The notes beneath the pieces are model-generated. The model was not told the DNA's origin. It ran no database searches and saw only the letters and a program-made list of their open reading frames with translations. Positions 1 through 11,800 of a DNA stretch of 64,000 nt are shown here, piece after piece; position 1 is the first letter of the stretch; each line of letters opens with the position of its first letter. The DNA is taken from assembly GCF_014898815.1 (NCBI RefSeq), contig NW_026515548.1, forward strand, positions 354,501 through 418,500. The letters are read 5' to 3'. The DNA comes from Panonychus citri. Its lineage: Eukaryota; Arthropoda; Arachnida; Trombidiformes; Tetranychidae. A program made the position numbers and the translations under genes.

Positions 1-3000
1 GTTATTTTCTTTGTATAAAGGGTCGATCTTTAGTTTGTTGTGAAGGGTTACTCGAGGTTCATAATTGAATAGTAATTGAAACGGTGATTTTCCTAAATCG
101 CTTTTAATCGATGTGTTGTACCCAAATATTAGTGTTTGAAAGTTTTCATCCCATTTGTTTTCTTCTTCTGTGTAGATTGCAATTCTCGTTTTAATCTCTC
201 TGTTTAGTCTCTCGACAAGTCCATTTGTCTGTGGATGATAGGCTGAAGAGTTTATCAATTCAATTTGATGTTCTTCTGCGAACTTTTTGACCTCGTTTGA
301 CGTGAAGTTCTTTCCGTTATCAGTTTGCAAGGTTTTAATTTTACCATAGATATTCATTATTTGTTCCAAAAATGCTACCACTTCCTTGCCTGTGCCTTTC
401 TTAACGGGTTTCGCTACACCGTAACGAGTGAGTGTATCGACTGCTACCAATGCGAATTGATTACCGCTTGTTGATGTTGGAAACTTTCCAATCATATCTA
501 TTTGAACTCTTTCAAATGGATTTCCAGGAAGTTTCATCGCTTTAGCTTTGCCCATTTTGAACGTTTTCACTTTGTTTTCTTGGCATTTCTCACATGCCTC
601 AATCTTTTGCTGAATTATCTCATCCATTTCTGGGAACCAGAAATCCAATTTGATTTTGTTTAATGTTGGTTTACAACCAAAATGACCTGCCTCTAGAGCA
701 TTATGGTATTGATTGAAAACAGTGTCAATCAGTGAATCTGGTAAATAAAATCTTGTTGATTTATCATTCATAATTCTGAATAGGATTCCATCTCGTATCT
801 CGTATCTACGTTTCATTTTTCCATTTTCCAAATCTTGTTTAAACATTTTACATCGATTGTCGTTTTCTTGTTCCTTTTTAAGTTCACTTTCTTTGTCTTT
901 TTGTAACTTGGGTGATTTAATCGTTGCCATCAGATTCTTTTCTTGGATTCGATCTAAATAATCAAATTCTTTGACCACAGTCAGAAGGACCTTCTGACTC
1001 TCGTGATTAACGATTTTTTCTTCTTCCATCAATTCGTAATCTTCTTCATCCGATTCGTATTCTCCACAATAGTTCAAATACTTATCGAAATGATCGTCTT
1101 TCATTTCTCCCTTTTGTCGATGTGACCATTCGTTTGATCTTGAAAAACAATCCGCTGGATGTTTTTCACCTTTCAAATATTGTATGTCGAAATCGAATTC
1201 TGCTAAATCATTCTGCCATCTCATGATTCGTGTAACTTTAAATCTTGTTTTCTTTAGCTCACAGAGAGCATGGTGATCGGTGATTACCGTGAATTTCTTG
1301 TGTCTCAAGAAATGTGCGAATTTTTGACATGCATAGACCACTGCTGCACATTCTTTCTCTGTCGTTCTCCATGAATACATGTACTTTTGAAGTTTACATC
1401 CGAAAAAGTAAACAGGATTCCAAATGTTATCTTCATCTTTTTGAGCCAATATTCCTCCAATTGCTACTGCAGATGCATCGACGATTAATGTTGTCTCTCT
1501 TTCCTCGTAGAAATGAGTCAGTAAGCACTTTTCCGTTAGCGCTTCCTTGAGTTGATTCCAACTTTTTAAAGCTGCTTTATTCAATGTAATCGCGATACCT
1601 TTATATTTGTTCTTGACCATTTCTTGTAATGGTGCTGCAATTATTGCGTAGTTTTGAATAAATCTTGAAAAATAATTGAATAGACCAAGGTGAGATCTAA
1701 TCTGACTTTGAGACGATGGTGGATTAAGGGCCTTAATCCGTTCTATCTTCTTGGGGTCAGGTTGGATGTTTCTTCCAGAAACCAAATGTCCTAAACATAC
1801 GAACTGAGTTACTCCTGCTTGGAGCTTTTCGACTCTGTTTTTGAAACCAAATACTTTCAATGCTCCAATTACTTGACGCATATTATTACACAGTTGATCG
1901 ATGTCCTTTGCATATATTACAATGTCATCGAAATATCCGAAACAACATGAATATTTCAGCTCTCCAAGAACTTTGTTGATGACCTCTTGGAAATATGATG
2001 GTGCATCGGCCAAACCCATTGGCAATCTTTTGTATCTGTAACAACCGTCTTCGGTTACAAAACTAGTCTTATCTCTTTCACTTTCTGGAATTTCGAGTTG
2101 ATAGTAGCCTTGTGCTAAATCCAATGTTGTAAAATATTTGCTTCCTTTTAATCGATTTATTGCGTCATCGATATTTGGCATAGGGAATTTTCTTTTCTGG
2201 ATTAACTTGTTTAATTCGATGTATGAGGTTACCATTCTCCACGTACCATTTGGTTTTGGTACCACGAATGCTGGAGCTCCTCCACCCACATCCGAATTTT
2301 CAATTATTCCGTTTTCTTTAAATTCTCGAATAATTTTTCTCATTTCCATTTTCATCTTTTCGCTCGATCGAAAAGGCTTACATTTTGGTATATGATTAGT
2401 TCCAATGTCAATTCGAAATTTGGTGAACTCGGCTGGCACGCAACCCAAGTCGAACTTGCTTTTAGAGAAAGATCCTTTCTCTTCCATCAATACCTTATGT
2501 ATCTTTTGTTTATCTTCCTCACTTATCTCTGTATTAATTTGGTTGTATAATCTTTGTTTCATGTCGTCGACTTCTTCCGGTAGATCTAATTCATTGTCCT
2601 GAAACTCTTCGATCTTGTTGATTATCAACGGATAATCTTTTGGATAGTTTTCATGAATGAATTTTACCAAATTGATTCTTAACGTTTGTTGAATTGTTAT
2701 TTCTCGCTTGTTTTCCCAATTTCTTAATGGTTCTTGAATGTAAGGAAGAAGGTCCTTCTTCCTATTTACTTGCTCTTCCACTGGTTTTACTTTGTTTAGA
2801 TCGTAATCGTCTTTGTACCAATTTTGTAATAACGCTTCTATCTCACTCATACTTGGTGGTTCGATTTTTAACGTGTAATCATGACTTAAATCTCTGTGTT
2901 TTAACGTGTATGGTTTACCTAAACCATTCGTTTTTATAACCAACCAGGTTACCTTTATGATATTTTCACCAAAAAGAATATCGTTTGATAGTCCATCTAT

Positions 3001-4530
3001 TACATACGCCACCATTATCTTTGGCTCATTTCCATTGTAAACTCTCAGTGGCACAAAACAATCTGATCTTATCATTTGTGTTTTATCGGCTGATGAAAAT
3101 TTCAATTCAAAAGGATATGATAATAATCCAAGTTTAATGGCAAGGTCCTTGCTGATTAAACTTGTACATGCTCCTGTGTCGAACATTCCTTCGACCTCTA
3201 CGTTGTTGATCATCACTTTGATCACTGGGTGTCTCACATTCTCAGGTAAGTGAGTTGAGCTTTTACTCACTATCAATTTTGTTGCATAGGTTCGTCCACC
3301 TTCGATCGGAATATCCATTTCGACACAATTTACTTTACTTGGTGTTGTCTGTAGATTTGCTTGTTGACGCGCTGGTCTCTTTTCGGGATATTTAGTCCAA
3401 CAATTTTCTTCATTGTGTCCAATCGCTGAACAATGAGAACATTTTTCTGTTGATTTTTCTTTAACTGGGGTGTTCATGTTTCTGTTGAACCTTTGGTTCT
3501 GTGGAACTTGACCTTGAGGAGGACCTCCTCTGGTGTTTCTTGTATTTAATCTACTGGCCTCTTGCCAGATTCCGGTAACTTTTCTTTTGATGCTATCAGC
3601 ATCACACGTTGCACTTTCTGGTATTATCTTATTCTGAACATAATAAGGTAATGAATTTAGTAAAAACATAGCGACTGTTTGTTTATCTGCTTGTGGATGA
3701 ATAATTTTTACTGCTGTTTCAATCTTCTTTAGATGAATTTTCGGGTCTTCCTTCGAGTCCCATTTCTTTTGGTAGATCACATAAGCTGAGTCAGCTTTTT
3801 CACTTGATGTGATGGTTGAGTTTATCATCATTTTCTTCCATTCTTCCCACAGAATATTTGGTCTTTCGATTTTCAATTCTTCTGCTATTACTCTTGCTTC
3901 TGATTCTAATAAGACTGTCGCATGGCTTACCCACGAATTTCTTGTTGGATCTAAGGTCCTTAGATCATATTCAACTACTTGAATGAATTCGGTGAATGGT
4001 TGATTTTCTCTGTTCGGCCATTTCCGACGATTCATTCGATCCATGGCTTCTTTTTGCTCAGGTTTCAATCTTACTTCTTTGTTATTCAGCGTTTCCAAAC
4101 GCTCCATGAATGATGCTTTTTCTCTTCTACAATATTTATTTGAAATTAGGGCCGCGATCGCTGGTGTTATTCCAACTTCCTCCTCTAATTGTTGTTGATT
4201 GTATGTTAGAAACTGATCTATACACAAAATTTTGGCTTTTATTAAACGACCAAGGTTTTCGAAATCCACACCGGATTTTCTCAATGTTATACCGTCCACC
4301 CATTTATATTCGTAATGGCGTCGAGGGTTTACACTTAGTGCTTCAGGCAACTCATCTGAACCACTTTCGTATAATTCTTGGAGAACTTGGGCTTCCCAAA
4401 TCTCCCTTTGTAACATCACGTTTGATTTCTGTGATGGGTTTATTATTCCCCATTCATCAGCAATTGCGATAAGTTCCATCCTTGGGACTTCAATTTCTCT
4501 TTCTTTTTCCACTTTATCTGTTTGCGACAT
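1..4530 (-). CDS. Gag-Pol polyprotein (single frame, C-terminus outside window)
   Basis: The reading frame starts at the ATG complementary to 4528-4530 and stays in one register to position 1. I checked the register at the start, the zinc knuckle, the RT motif and the last codons. Visible motifs are a CX2CX4HX4C nucleocapsid knuckle (3400-3441, CSHC...GH...C), an aspartic protease motif FDTGA (about 3166-3185), an RT catalytic box YFDDIVIYA (about 1909-1935), an RNase H segment VITDHHALC (about 1270-1296), an integrase HHCC finger (about 590-720), and integrase core residues ending in YHPQTNGLVERLN (about 203-241). Gag and Pol are fused with no frameshift or stop, unlike the nested element at 9821, which uses two registers. 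The frame contains several short palindromes reported separately. Expression would come from the LTR near 4854-5294. Confidence 0.9.
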   Translation of the reverse strand, partial: MSQTDKVEKEREIEVPRMELIAIADEWGIINPSQKSNVMLQREIWEAQVLQELYESGSDELPEALSVNPRRHYEYKWVDGITLRKSGVDFENLGRLIKAKILCIDQFLTYNQQQLEEEVGITPAIAALISNKYCRREKASFMERLETLNNKEVRLKPEQKEAMDRMNRRKWPNRENQPFTEFIQVVEYDLRTLDPTRNSWVSHATVLLESEARVIAEELKIERPNILWEEWKKMMINSTITSSEKADSAYVIYQKKWDSKEDPKIHLKKIETAVKIIHPQADKQTVAMFLLNSLPYYVQNKIIPESATCDADSIKRKVTGIWQEASRLNTRNTRGGPPQGQVPQNQRFNRNMNTPVKEKSTEKCSHCSAIGHNEENCWTKYPEKRPARQQANLQTTPSKVNCVEMDIPIEGGRTYATKLIVSKSSTHLPENVRHPVIKVMINNVEVEGMFDTGACTSLISKDLAIKLGLLSYPFELKFSSADKTQMIRSDCFVPLRVYNGNEPKIMVAYVIDGLSNDILFGENIIKVTWLVIKTNGLGKPYTLKHRDLSHDYTLKIEPPSMSEIEALLQNWYKDDYDLNKVKPVEEQVNRKKDLLPYIQEPLRNWENKREITIQQTLRINLVKFIHENYPKDYPLIINKIEEFQDNELDLPEEVDDMKQRLYNQINTEISEEDKQKIHKVLMEEKGSFSKSKFDLGCVPAEFTKFRIDIGTNHIPKCKPFRSSEKMKMEMRKIIREFKENGIIENSDVGGGAPAFVVPKPNGTWRMVTSYIELNKLIQKRKFPMPNIDDAINRLKGSKYFTTLDLAQGYYQLEIPESERDKTSFVTEDGCYRYKRLPMGLADAPSYFQEVINKVLGELKYSCCFGYFDDIVIYAKDIDQLCNNMRQVIGALKVFGFKNRVEKLQAGVTQFVCLGHLVSGRNIQPDPKKIERIKALNPPSSQSQIRSHLGLFNYFSRFIQNYAIIAAPLQEMVKNKYKGIAITLNKAALKSWNQLKEALTEKCLLTHFYEERETTLIVDASAVAIGGILAQKDEDNIWNPVYFFGCKLQKYMYSWRTTEKECAAVVYACQKFAHFLRHKKFTVITDHHALCELKKTRFKVTRIMRWQNDLAEFDFDIQYLKGEKHPADCFSRSNEWSHRQKGEMKDDHFDKYLNYCGEYESDEEDYELMEEEKIVNHESQKVLLTVVKEFDYLDRIQEKNLMATIKSPKLQKDKESELKKEQENDNRCKMFKQDLENGKMKRRYEIRDGILFRIMNDKSTRFYLPDSLIDTVFNQYHNALEAGHFGCKPTLNKIKLDFWFPEMDEIIQQKIEACEKCQENKVKTFKMGKAKAMKLPGNPFERVQIDMIGKFPTSTSGNQFALVAVDTLTRYGVAKPVKKGTGKEVVAFLEQIMNIYGKIKTLQTDNGKNFTSNEVKKFAEEHQIELINSSAYHPQTNGLVERLNREIKTRIAIYTEEENKWDENFQTLIFGYNTSIKSDLGKSPFQLLFNYEPRVTLHNKLKIDPLYKENN

Positions 4531-5170
4531 TTTAACGATGATTTTGATTTTATCACTTTCACAAATTAACAGTTAATTTCTTAACCCACAAGTTGTAGCT
4601 AATATTTCACTCTTGATCTAAGTACCACCTAGATTTCGTGAGAAAGGACCTTTCTCACACCTTTAGCCCACTCTGAAGGTCAGAAGGAATTTGTCCTTGT
4701 AGAGTCTCTACACCTTTTGTAAATCAACGGAAAAGGAAACTGGAAGCTTTGGCTGAAGCTTTTTATAGCAGTTTATAGGCTTATACACGTTGACTAGGCC
4801 TGTTTACACATCAAAATTTTATCACTTGAATAAGATCGGCATCTCCACCATTTTGTAGGCACAGTTACAAGTTACCGAGGGGGATTATTCAGAGAGACAC
4901 GTTTTGATTGAGGTTTAGATTTATAAAGACTGAGGTTGATTTATTGGAGAATAAATTTTAATTTGAGTAAGTTTAATTAGGAACTTGATTAGTCAATGAA
5001 GTGAGAGGGAAATCAAATTATAAAAAGGGGTGATTAGTTAAATGAATACATGAAGTACAAATAAAGGTTAATTGACAAATTTACCAAAGATGATTAACTG
5101 ATCGATTGTAAATTGAATGACAAAAGTTAACTGATTGACTGATTGTTAACTGATGAGTAAGGTCCTTACT
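979..5170. repeat. Dispersed short palindromes with core AAGG-N-CCTT
   Basis: Odd-length perfect dyads sit at 979-999 (10-bp arms), 1721-1739 (9), 2743-2763 (10), 3140-3152 (6, inside a 34-nt imperfect hairpin 3130-3163), 3516-3530 (7, core AGGACCT), 3948-3966 (9), 4638-4658 (10) and 5156-5170 (7). A one-mismatch member lies at 2464-2482. A related dyad with a different core (GTAGAG-T-CTCTAC) lies at 4698-4712. The central nine bases are nearly constant. The outer arms differ from copy to copy but complement each other. They fall in gag-pol coding sequence, the leader and the LTR promoter. Function is unknown. Confidence 0.7.
4834..4850 (-). other. Candidate primer-binding site
   Basis: Read on the minus strand, the sequence is TGGTGGAGATGCCGATC. 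It lies three bases after a repeat ending in CCTACA. The leading TGG fits pairing with a tRNA CCA end. The primer tRNA was not identified. Confidence 0.35.
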
Positions 5171-5294
5171 TATTGGCTTTTATACTCAATCTTTCTGTTG
5201 GTCAAATGATTCAAATTTAAATATCATGTGATTGATAAGACAGTTTAAAATAGCTTAAAGAGATTAGATTAACCTCTTACGTAATACCCTTACA
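4854..5294 (-). repeat. Probable 5' LTR of the antisense element
   Basis: On the plus strand it opens with TGTAGG next to the candidate primer site and holds a minus-strand TATA box at 5177-5184. A TG...CA pair is possible with TACA at 5294. The second LTR lies outside the window, so neither the length nor the right end can be confirmed. Confidence 0.4.
5177..5184 (-). promoter_or_regulatory. TATA box of the antisense element
   Basis: TATAAAAG on the minus strand, preceded by GAG. An AAGG-T-CCTT palindrome (5156-5170) lies about 10-25 bp downstream, close to where transcription would start. Confidence 0.5.
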
Positions 5295-5819
5295 ATAATC
5301 ACCTTCATTCTCTCTGTCATTTTATATTCACCTTTATTCCAGTGGTAATACTTTTACCTCATCATTTTCATCTTCATCCTCTCTCATTATCTCCATTTTC
5401 CTTTTCTTTCTCTTCTCAATAATATTCTTACAATAGTCATTCAGTCAACTCTCAGTTCCATTCTGAATCCTGTTGAAACAGTTTCACAACAGGAATAGAA
5501 AATCTCATTTTCCATCTTTGGTCCATTTCCAATTCTGGTGATACTTGAGAAAAGGTTTTCCATCAATTTGACGAAGTCAAAACAACAATCAACAAACTGT
5601 TCCAACAATTAATAACTTGAGATTTAAATTGTTACCTCAATGAGAAAGAATCAGTAACCAAATTAAATTTGAAACGTTTAACCTTCAATGTTTTACACAG
5701 TCAGTTAATTGTTTCATTTATTGTCTTTTAATTGTGTCTTGTTTCTTTGTGATAATCGAAAACCTCTTTAATCAATTGTGACAATTAATCAAGATTAGAT
5801 TGAGAGTAAATCATTTCCT
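5295..5819. other. Interval upstream of the chloride-channel gene
   Basis: AT-rich, with no coding signal seen. It should contain the promoter and 5' UTR of the channel gene, squeezed between the retroelement and the start codon. A possible short hairpin (CCTGTTG and CAACAGG) lies near 5470-5493. Confidence 0.5.
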
Positions 5820-8800
5820 ATGGATACAATTCCCTTGAGGATCAATGTTGCAACTTTTTACCCAATTTTGTTAACATTTACCGGTTTCAAGTTATTCTCG
5901 TGAGTAAATTATTTTAATTATTACAATTAAAACCATCTCGTCACTCTGATCATTCATCATTTTAATCAACATGACAATCAAACTCTTTCCATTGTTACCT
6001 ATGCTTTCAATACCCTGTCAATGTTAATTTCAATGTTAATTTACTAATTACTATTCTTAGTCATCATTTATAATTAACTCTCTCCTATCAAGCTAATTTT
6101 ATCTTCATCATCTTATCGTTTGAATCAACAATTTAATATGGAATTTCATCTTAGTTGATTTCTTTGTTTTCATTGCAATTTATCAATTAACATTTTGATG
6201 AGAGTTCGTTCATTTATTATCAGAAACTTTTCCTTTCTCATGTTGATTTATCTTCGCAAATACATGTAAATGTACTTAATTATTTAAATCATCAGGATGC
6301 GACATCGATTTGACAATCAAGAGATGAGAATCATTATTAAAGCTTGTTAATGATTATCATAAATCATTAGGGACAATTTTGATGTGTTCATCAATTCATG
6401 ATCAAAGCCAGAATGATCGTTAATTGTTAGTTAATTGCTGAAATGAAAATGAAAGCAACAATCTATAGTATTGACTATAACCAGAAATCGATGATGAATT
6501 CATGTGTTGATGTCAAATCAACTTGTTTCACCTCAGTGAGGAATCAACAAGTTACCCTGAAATCAACATTTTGTTATATTAATGATTATCATGATGAATG
6601 AACTGATAATAACGATGAAGAACAGTAAGTAGATAAACATACAGAAAGATGATGGAAATGAATAGATGATAATGATTGAACTCAGAGCATTAACATTGAT
6701 ACAATTTGAGATGATGGAGATATTTTGGTTATTGCAAAGAAAAGAGGAATAAGGATGAAGATGAAGATGAAGATGATGAGGATGCGAACACAAGTAGACA
6801 TGTTAAGGGAAATGTTGTTAGTCCATCTTTTTGTTTTTTGTATCTTTATAACTTTTGTTATCCATAAAATCTTGAAATCTTTGAAATAATCAAATCAAAC
6901 AATTTATTTCCATTTTCCATCATGTCTATTGACACTTAGTACAAACCAGTAATCGTATCATTATGAGTACAATGAAAGCAAGAGGAGATTAATTTTCACC
7001 GAAAACTAATACAAACATGAAGAATGAAAAATTTGTCAACTCGACATAATTTAGCCAAGTTTAAAAGCTTCGATTCCTTAACCAGATCACATTCCTTTTT
7101 CGATAATTAATTACAGCCATGAATTTAAATCAGTCCATTTCTGTCCACATTGAGAAATGTTTATATCTAAAAATGAAAAGATATCAATAACCAGGGGCGA
7201 AATTGTATTAAGGTTAAAAGTTCATTTCATGAAAATGTATTTTTCAATTGAGATGAAATAAAATTTTCCATGAAAAAGCAAACCTGTGTAGTTACACGTT
7301 AGTGTTATTGAATTTTTCCAAATCAGTTTTTTTTCAATTGTTGTTGATATTTTATCAATTGTGCTGTTTGATGTAAACTCTGAATGGATCATGAAACCAT
7401 TGAGATTGATTGAAACACGATGATAAAATTGCAGTATCATTATCATCAGTAAAGAAAGTGTTGATTTATTATACTTTTTCTCGTCCTTTCATAATAGATG
7501 GTGAATTTTGACTCTAATTAGATACACGTTGTAATATAATATAATACAATATAATAAATCCGAATTCAGCTGATAAGCTTAATTCTATGATTCCATGAAT
7601 AAATATGATTCTGCAAAGAGAGAGTAGATAACTTTTTTGAGATAAATCTGAACAATTCATGAAACACTTTCAAACTTTCATATCAGATTGTTTCAATGTT
7701 ATTTTATCAAGAACTGAGATGCATAAGAAGTAGATGAATAATATTATACTCATATTGTGAATAAGAACATGAATAGTGAACTTGCTCCAGGCGATTCTAT
7801 GTCAGCATATTATAATCTATGGAAACGAAGATTTATCAAATTGACAAGAAAGTATCATGATAAAAGTCATAATCTGAGGAATCTGAACTTGATGTTGGCT
7901 CTAAAATGGCTCTGACTTCATCGTTGATTCAGTTTATTAGATGAGCTCAACTTTTGAGTTGATAGTTTGAGCAAAATGTTGGTACAGCAGTTGAAGTTGA
8001 TTATTGCTGTTAAAGTGAATAAGTTTATCACTAGCCTAATATCAATTGAATTGAGTTCTCCCTCATGCCAAGTTAACAATGAGTTTTCATTGCTGCTCCA
8101 TGAAAGTTACTATTAAATGGAAACGGAAATTGAAATTCTGGCTTCACATTTTGTTGCGATACTTTAAGATTCTGTGATATAAACAACGATGTGCAATAAT
8201 GAAAATGCTTTGAATTCTCAGTTGGTAAACATGTTTTTACATTCGACTTCATGATTAGATTGACATTGAATCATGGTTAGCATGTGATTCAGAATAAAGT
8301 ATGATAACTAATAAAAGACGAAGAAAATGTTGATTTCGGTTATTGAAAATGTCAGCAAATTTTTCACCGTTTTGTTTACCTGACCTCAAATGATGATTGG
8401 AGTTGATTAAATGAACTACAGATCTTATTGATTAATGAACTGACCATTTCGAACACATTAAAACATGTTTACTCTATGATGATGATTTTATTCTATTCAC
8501 TTATCATCAGAACAATTCATATGAAACGTTTGATAAATAAAGAGGAAAAAAGTTCTATTTCATTCTAATACTTTCTTCAATTTGCTTTATCTTTACCATT
8601 TCCTTTTCCTTCATCTCACTCAACTTCCTGATTCAGATGCTTGGAAAGCTTAAGAGCAATTGAAAGACGTATATTAGATAACACAATTGGGAATGGTAAT
8701 TATGATAGTCGGATAAGACCAAGGGGCAGTAATGTAACATCCGAAAAAGGTGAGTAATCATCTTCAGAATTTCCATCTTTATCAGATTATCATTTTTTGG

Positions 8801-11800
8801 ATCAATTTTATGATAAGATTGCGATCAAAGATTATTTGATAAATTGGCTCATTACAAAGAGATTTAAATTGAGATCTTAACAACTCTGCGTAAATCAAAT
8901 GAGCAGATTAGCAAATGAAATCAGCCGCTGAGCCTCATGAAAGTTCATTCAAGGCTGTTACTTCAGGTCAATCGGCCCTCTGATTGAGATCGAAATATCT
9001 TGTTATTGTTGAAAACTTTTAGCGAACTTTAAATTACAATAATATCGAATAATTAATGTGACTTTGAAAACTTTCGAATAATTTTAACATTTTTTTCTTC
9101 TCATCTGAACTTCTTCATTCAACTTAATCGTGACAATTAAAGATGGTCCATGCAATGTCAAAGTTAACATTCTCATTCGAAGCATCAGTGAAATAAGTGA
9201 TCTTGACATGGTAAGTTCAACATTTGATCACCCCAGTTATGAACTTTTCTTTGAGTCGATTCTAATTGACCCAAAGAGATTCAAAGGCATTTAGAAATTA
9301 ATTAACTCTGACGAATAAACAATTAATATAAATTCTATAGCTGATGTTTATTGTTATTCGGTGCAAATCACTTGGAGAATTTTTCATATTATTGATAAAT
9401 AAAAATACGATGAAACTTTGTTACCGAAATAGCATTGGAAAGGTAAAGTTCAGGTTGTGATAAGTATTAGATTAGAAGTGACATTTATCATCGACAACAA
9501 ATAATATATTTCAATGTTGATCCAAATAAATATCATCCACTCGTCATGATTTATTCAATACAAGGAAAGAGCTTAAGTATACAAATCAAAAATCGAAGCT
9601 CTTGTCACATAAGATAATGTAACAGTCAACAGAGTAATTACAAAGGTCATTACCTGAGGTTCAAGTAACAAATTATCACAATTAACTTGAGATATAAAAT
9701 AAAAGTTATATTTCAGGATAGAAATTGAAATTTTATTGGTTTATAAAGATGATTTTCTGATATTATAACAAAGTGATAACTGTGACAATTTATCTTCCTC
9801 ATCTTATCTTTTGTTCATATTGTCACACTTAAATATCATCCTTTTGTCTTAATCCTGTAAAACTGACCAATAGTATTCCGTTGTGAGTTAAACACCAAAA
9901 CTAACCCAACGAGAACTCACCCTTGGGATATAAAAGATTAACTTTTATAACCCAAGGATCATTATCATCTTAAGTATTGTACTGAGCTTAAGTCTTAAAA
10001 CCCACTTTTGAAATAAATTGTTTATCCTCATCTTTATTTTGGACCAACTTTTCATTTTCAACTCAAAGAGTTGTTACATTTTGGCGACCCAGGCAGGATT
10101 ATTCGAGTTAAATCCTGAAGTATTTGAAGTTTTTGTGCTTTATGTTAAAAGTTTTGTCTATTCTTTGGTGAAAATTACAACTTGTGTCAACATTTGGTAG
10201 ATAAGCTTTGATCTCAAATTGTGAGATTTGGTGTTTTTGTGAATTGAAGTCATTCTGACTACTTGAGTTTCATACCCTGTGATTGTGTTTAGTATTTTCG
10301 AGTGAAAATTACAAGTGTTTTAATAACTTTTGGAGGAAAAATTCGCTCTCGTGCTCGTTGAATTTGGTGTTGTTGTGAAGTAAAGTTGTTTTGTCCTACG
10401 TGAGAATCGTTTAAAGTCCATATTTCCGGTGTTTTCTGTCAATTTTTGTTTGGTATTTGCGTTCATAATCAATCGAGGAAAATAATTTTGTTGGATTGGA
10501 AGTATTTAATTTCAGGCCATTTCAAGGTAAGACAGAAAAGATTTATTTTACATTATGACTTCTAACGACGATCACTTGATGAAGAACAATTGAATCGATT
10601 AGGTCTTGAAATTTCAAGCAACCTTTGAGTTCGAACCTTTATTCAGTACCGATATTTCGTGGTGATGATAATGCAAGCGCAGGAGCTTGGTTGAATAAAT
10701 TTGAAACCGTTTGTAATCATTTTAATTGGTCAAATGATCAATGTAAGTTGAAATTTCAGTTGGCTCGCTGGTCCAGCTTCTAATTGGTTTCAAATCAAAA
10801 TATCTGATCAGATAACTGACTTTAAGGAAATTAAGAGAATATTTCTTGAAGATTTTGCGGATGAAGATAAACTCGAAAAGATGAAAAATAGGTTTTGAAT
10901 CGTTTTGAGAAGATACAAACTTATGTTTACGATAAAGTTGGTCTCTGTAGAGACGTTAATCCTTCGATGACAAATAATGAGATCCTCAATTACTTGTATG
11001 AAGGAATGCCTATTAAATTGCGAAATGCGATTTGTATCGCAGGTCCGAAAAACTTTCAGGATGTAATAACCGTGGGAAAACGTTTAGAGAACGTTTCCAA
11101 TGATAATTTTGAAGAAGAAAAACGAGATAAAACTGAGAAAATGTTAGAAAAATTGATGGATGAAATCACTCAGTTGAAATTGGATAAAGATAAAAATCAA
11201 AGTAGAAACTTTAATCCACAGTCTCAGCAAGGTCACCAAAATCGACCTCGTTTTCAGAGAAATTCTGATGGACAAATGAGATGTTATGACTGTGGAAGGT
11301 ATGGTCATGTTGCTCGTTTTTGTCATTTCAATAAGGATAGAAACTTTAGAGGTGGAAGGCCAGAGCAAAATAATTTTAGACGATTCAGTAACAACAATCA
11401 GTCTAATTATAATCAACAAAATCAATATGAAGCTCAACCTAATCGTAGAATTCCACAAATTCCAGAAAATCCGAATGCCAATGCTCGGCCTGTCAGTCTC
11501 ATTTCGGTTGATAGAATCATGGTTAGAGTACACATCAATGATAAAGCGTTCACCGCCATTGTTGACACCGGTGCAGAAAGCTCTTTCATCACCTCAAACT
11601 GTTTCCTTGCTTTGGGATGCGTCCTGAAACCATGGGAAGGAGGTGGAATAAGAGGAATCAATGGTTCCTTGAAAATTCCTATCGGTGAAATTGACGTAGA
11701 TGCGAAAATACAGCAAGAAGACAGAGAAGCTAAAGTGTCATTTAAGGCTAGGGTATTAGAATATTTGCCGTACGATATTATAATCGGAATGTCCACCATG

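Larger units (their letters stand above)
1..5294 (-). mobile_element. Ty3/Gypsy LTR retrotransposon, antisense, cut by window start
   Basis: Minus-strand element with one gag-pol frame, an untranslated leader (4531-4853) and a promoter-bearing repeat taken to be its 5' LTR. The 3' part of integrase, any env and the 3' LTR lie beyond position 1. The domain order Gag-knuckle, protease, RT, RNase H, integrase with a GLVER core motif is that of Ty3/Gypsy. The right boundary is a guess (a TACA end at 5294), because the partner LTR is not in view. The frame has no stop over 1510 codons, so the copy looks young and possibly active. It ends about 0.5 kb upstream of the chloride-channel start codon and points away from it. 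Confidence 0.85.

Noticed and set aside
1314..4472. Plus-strand ORFs of 65-120 codons in the left element
   Set aside because: All lie opposite the intact gag-pol frame and have no recognisable domain.
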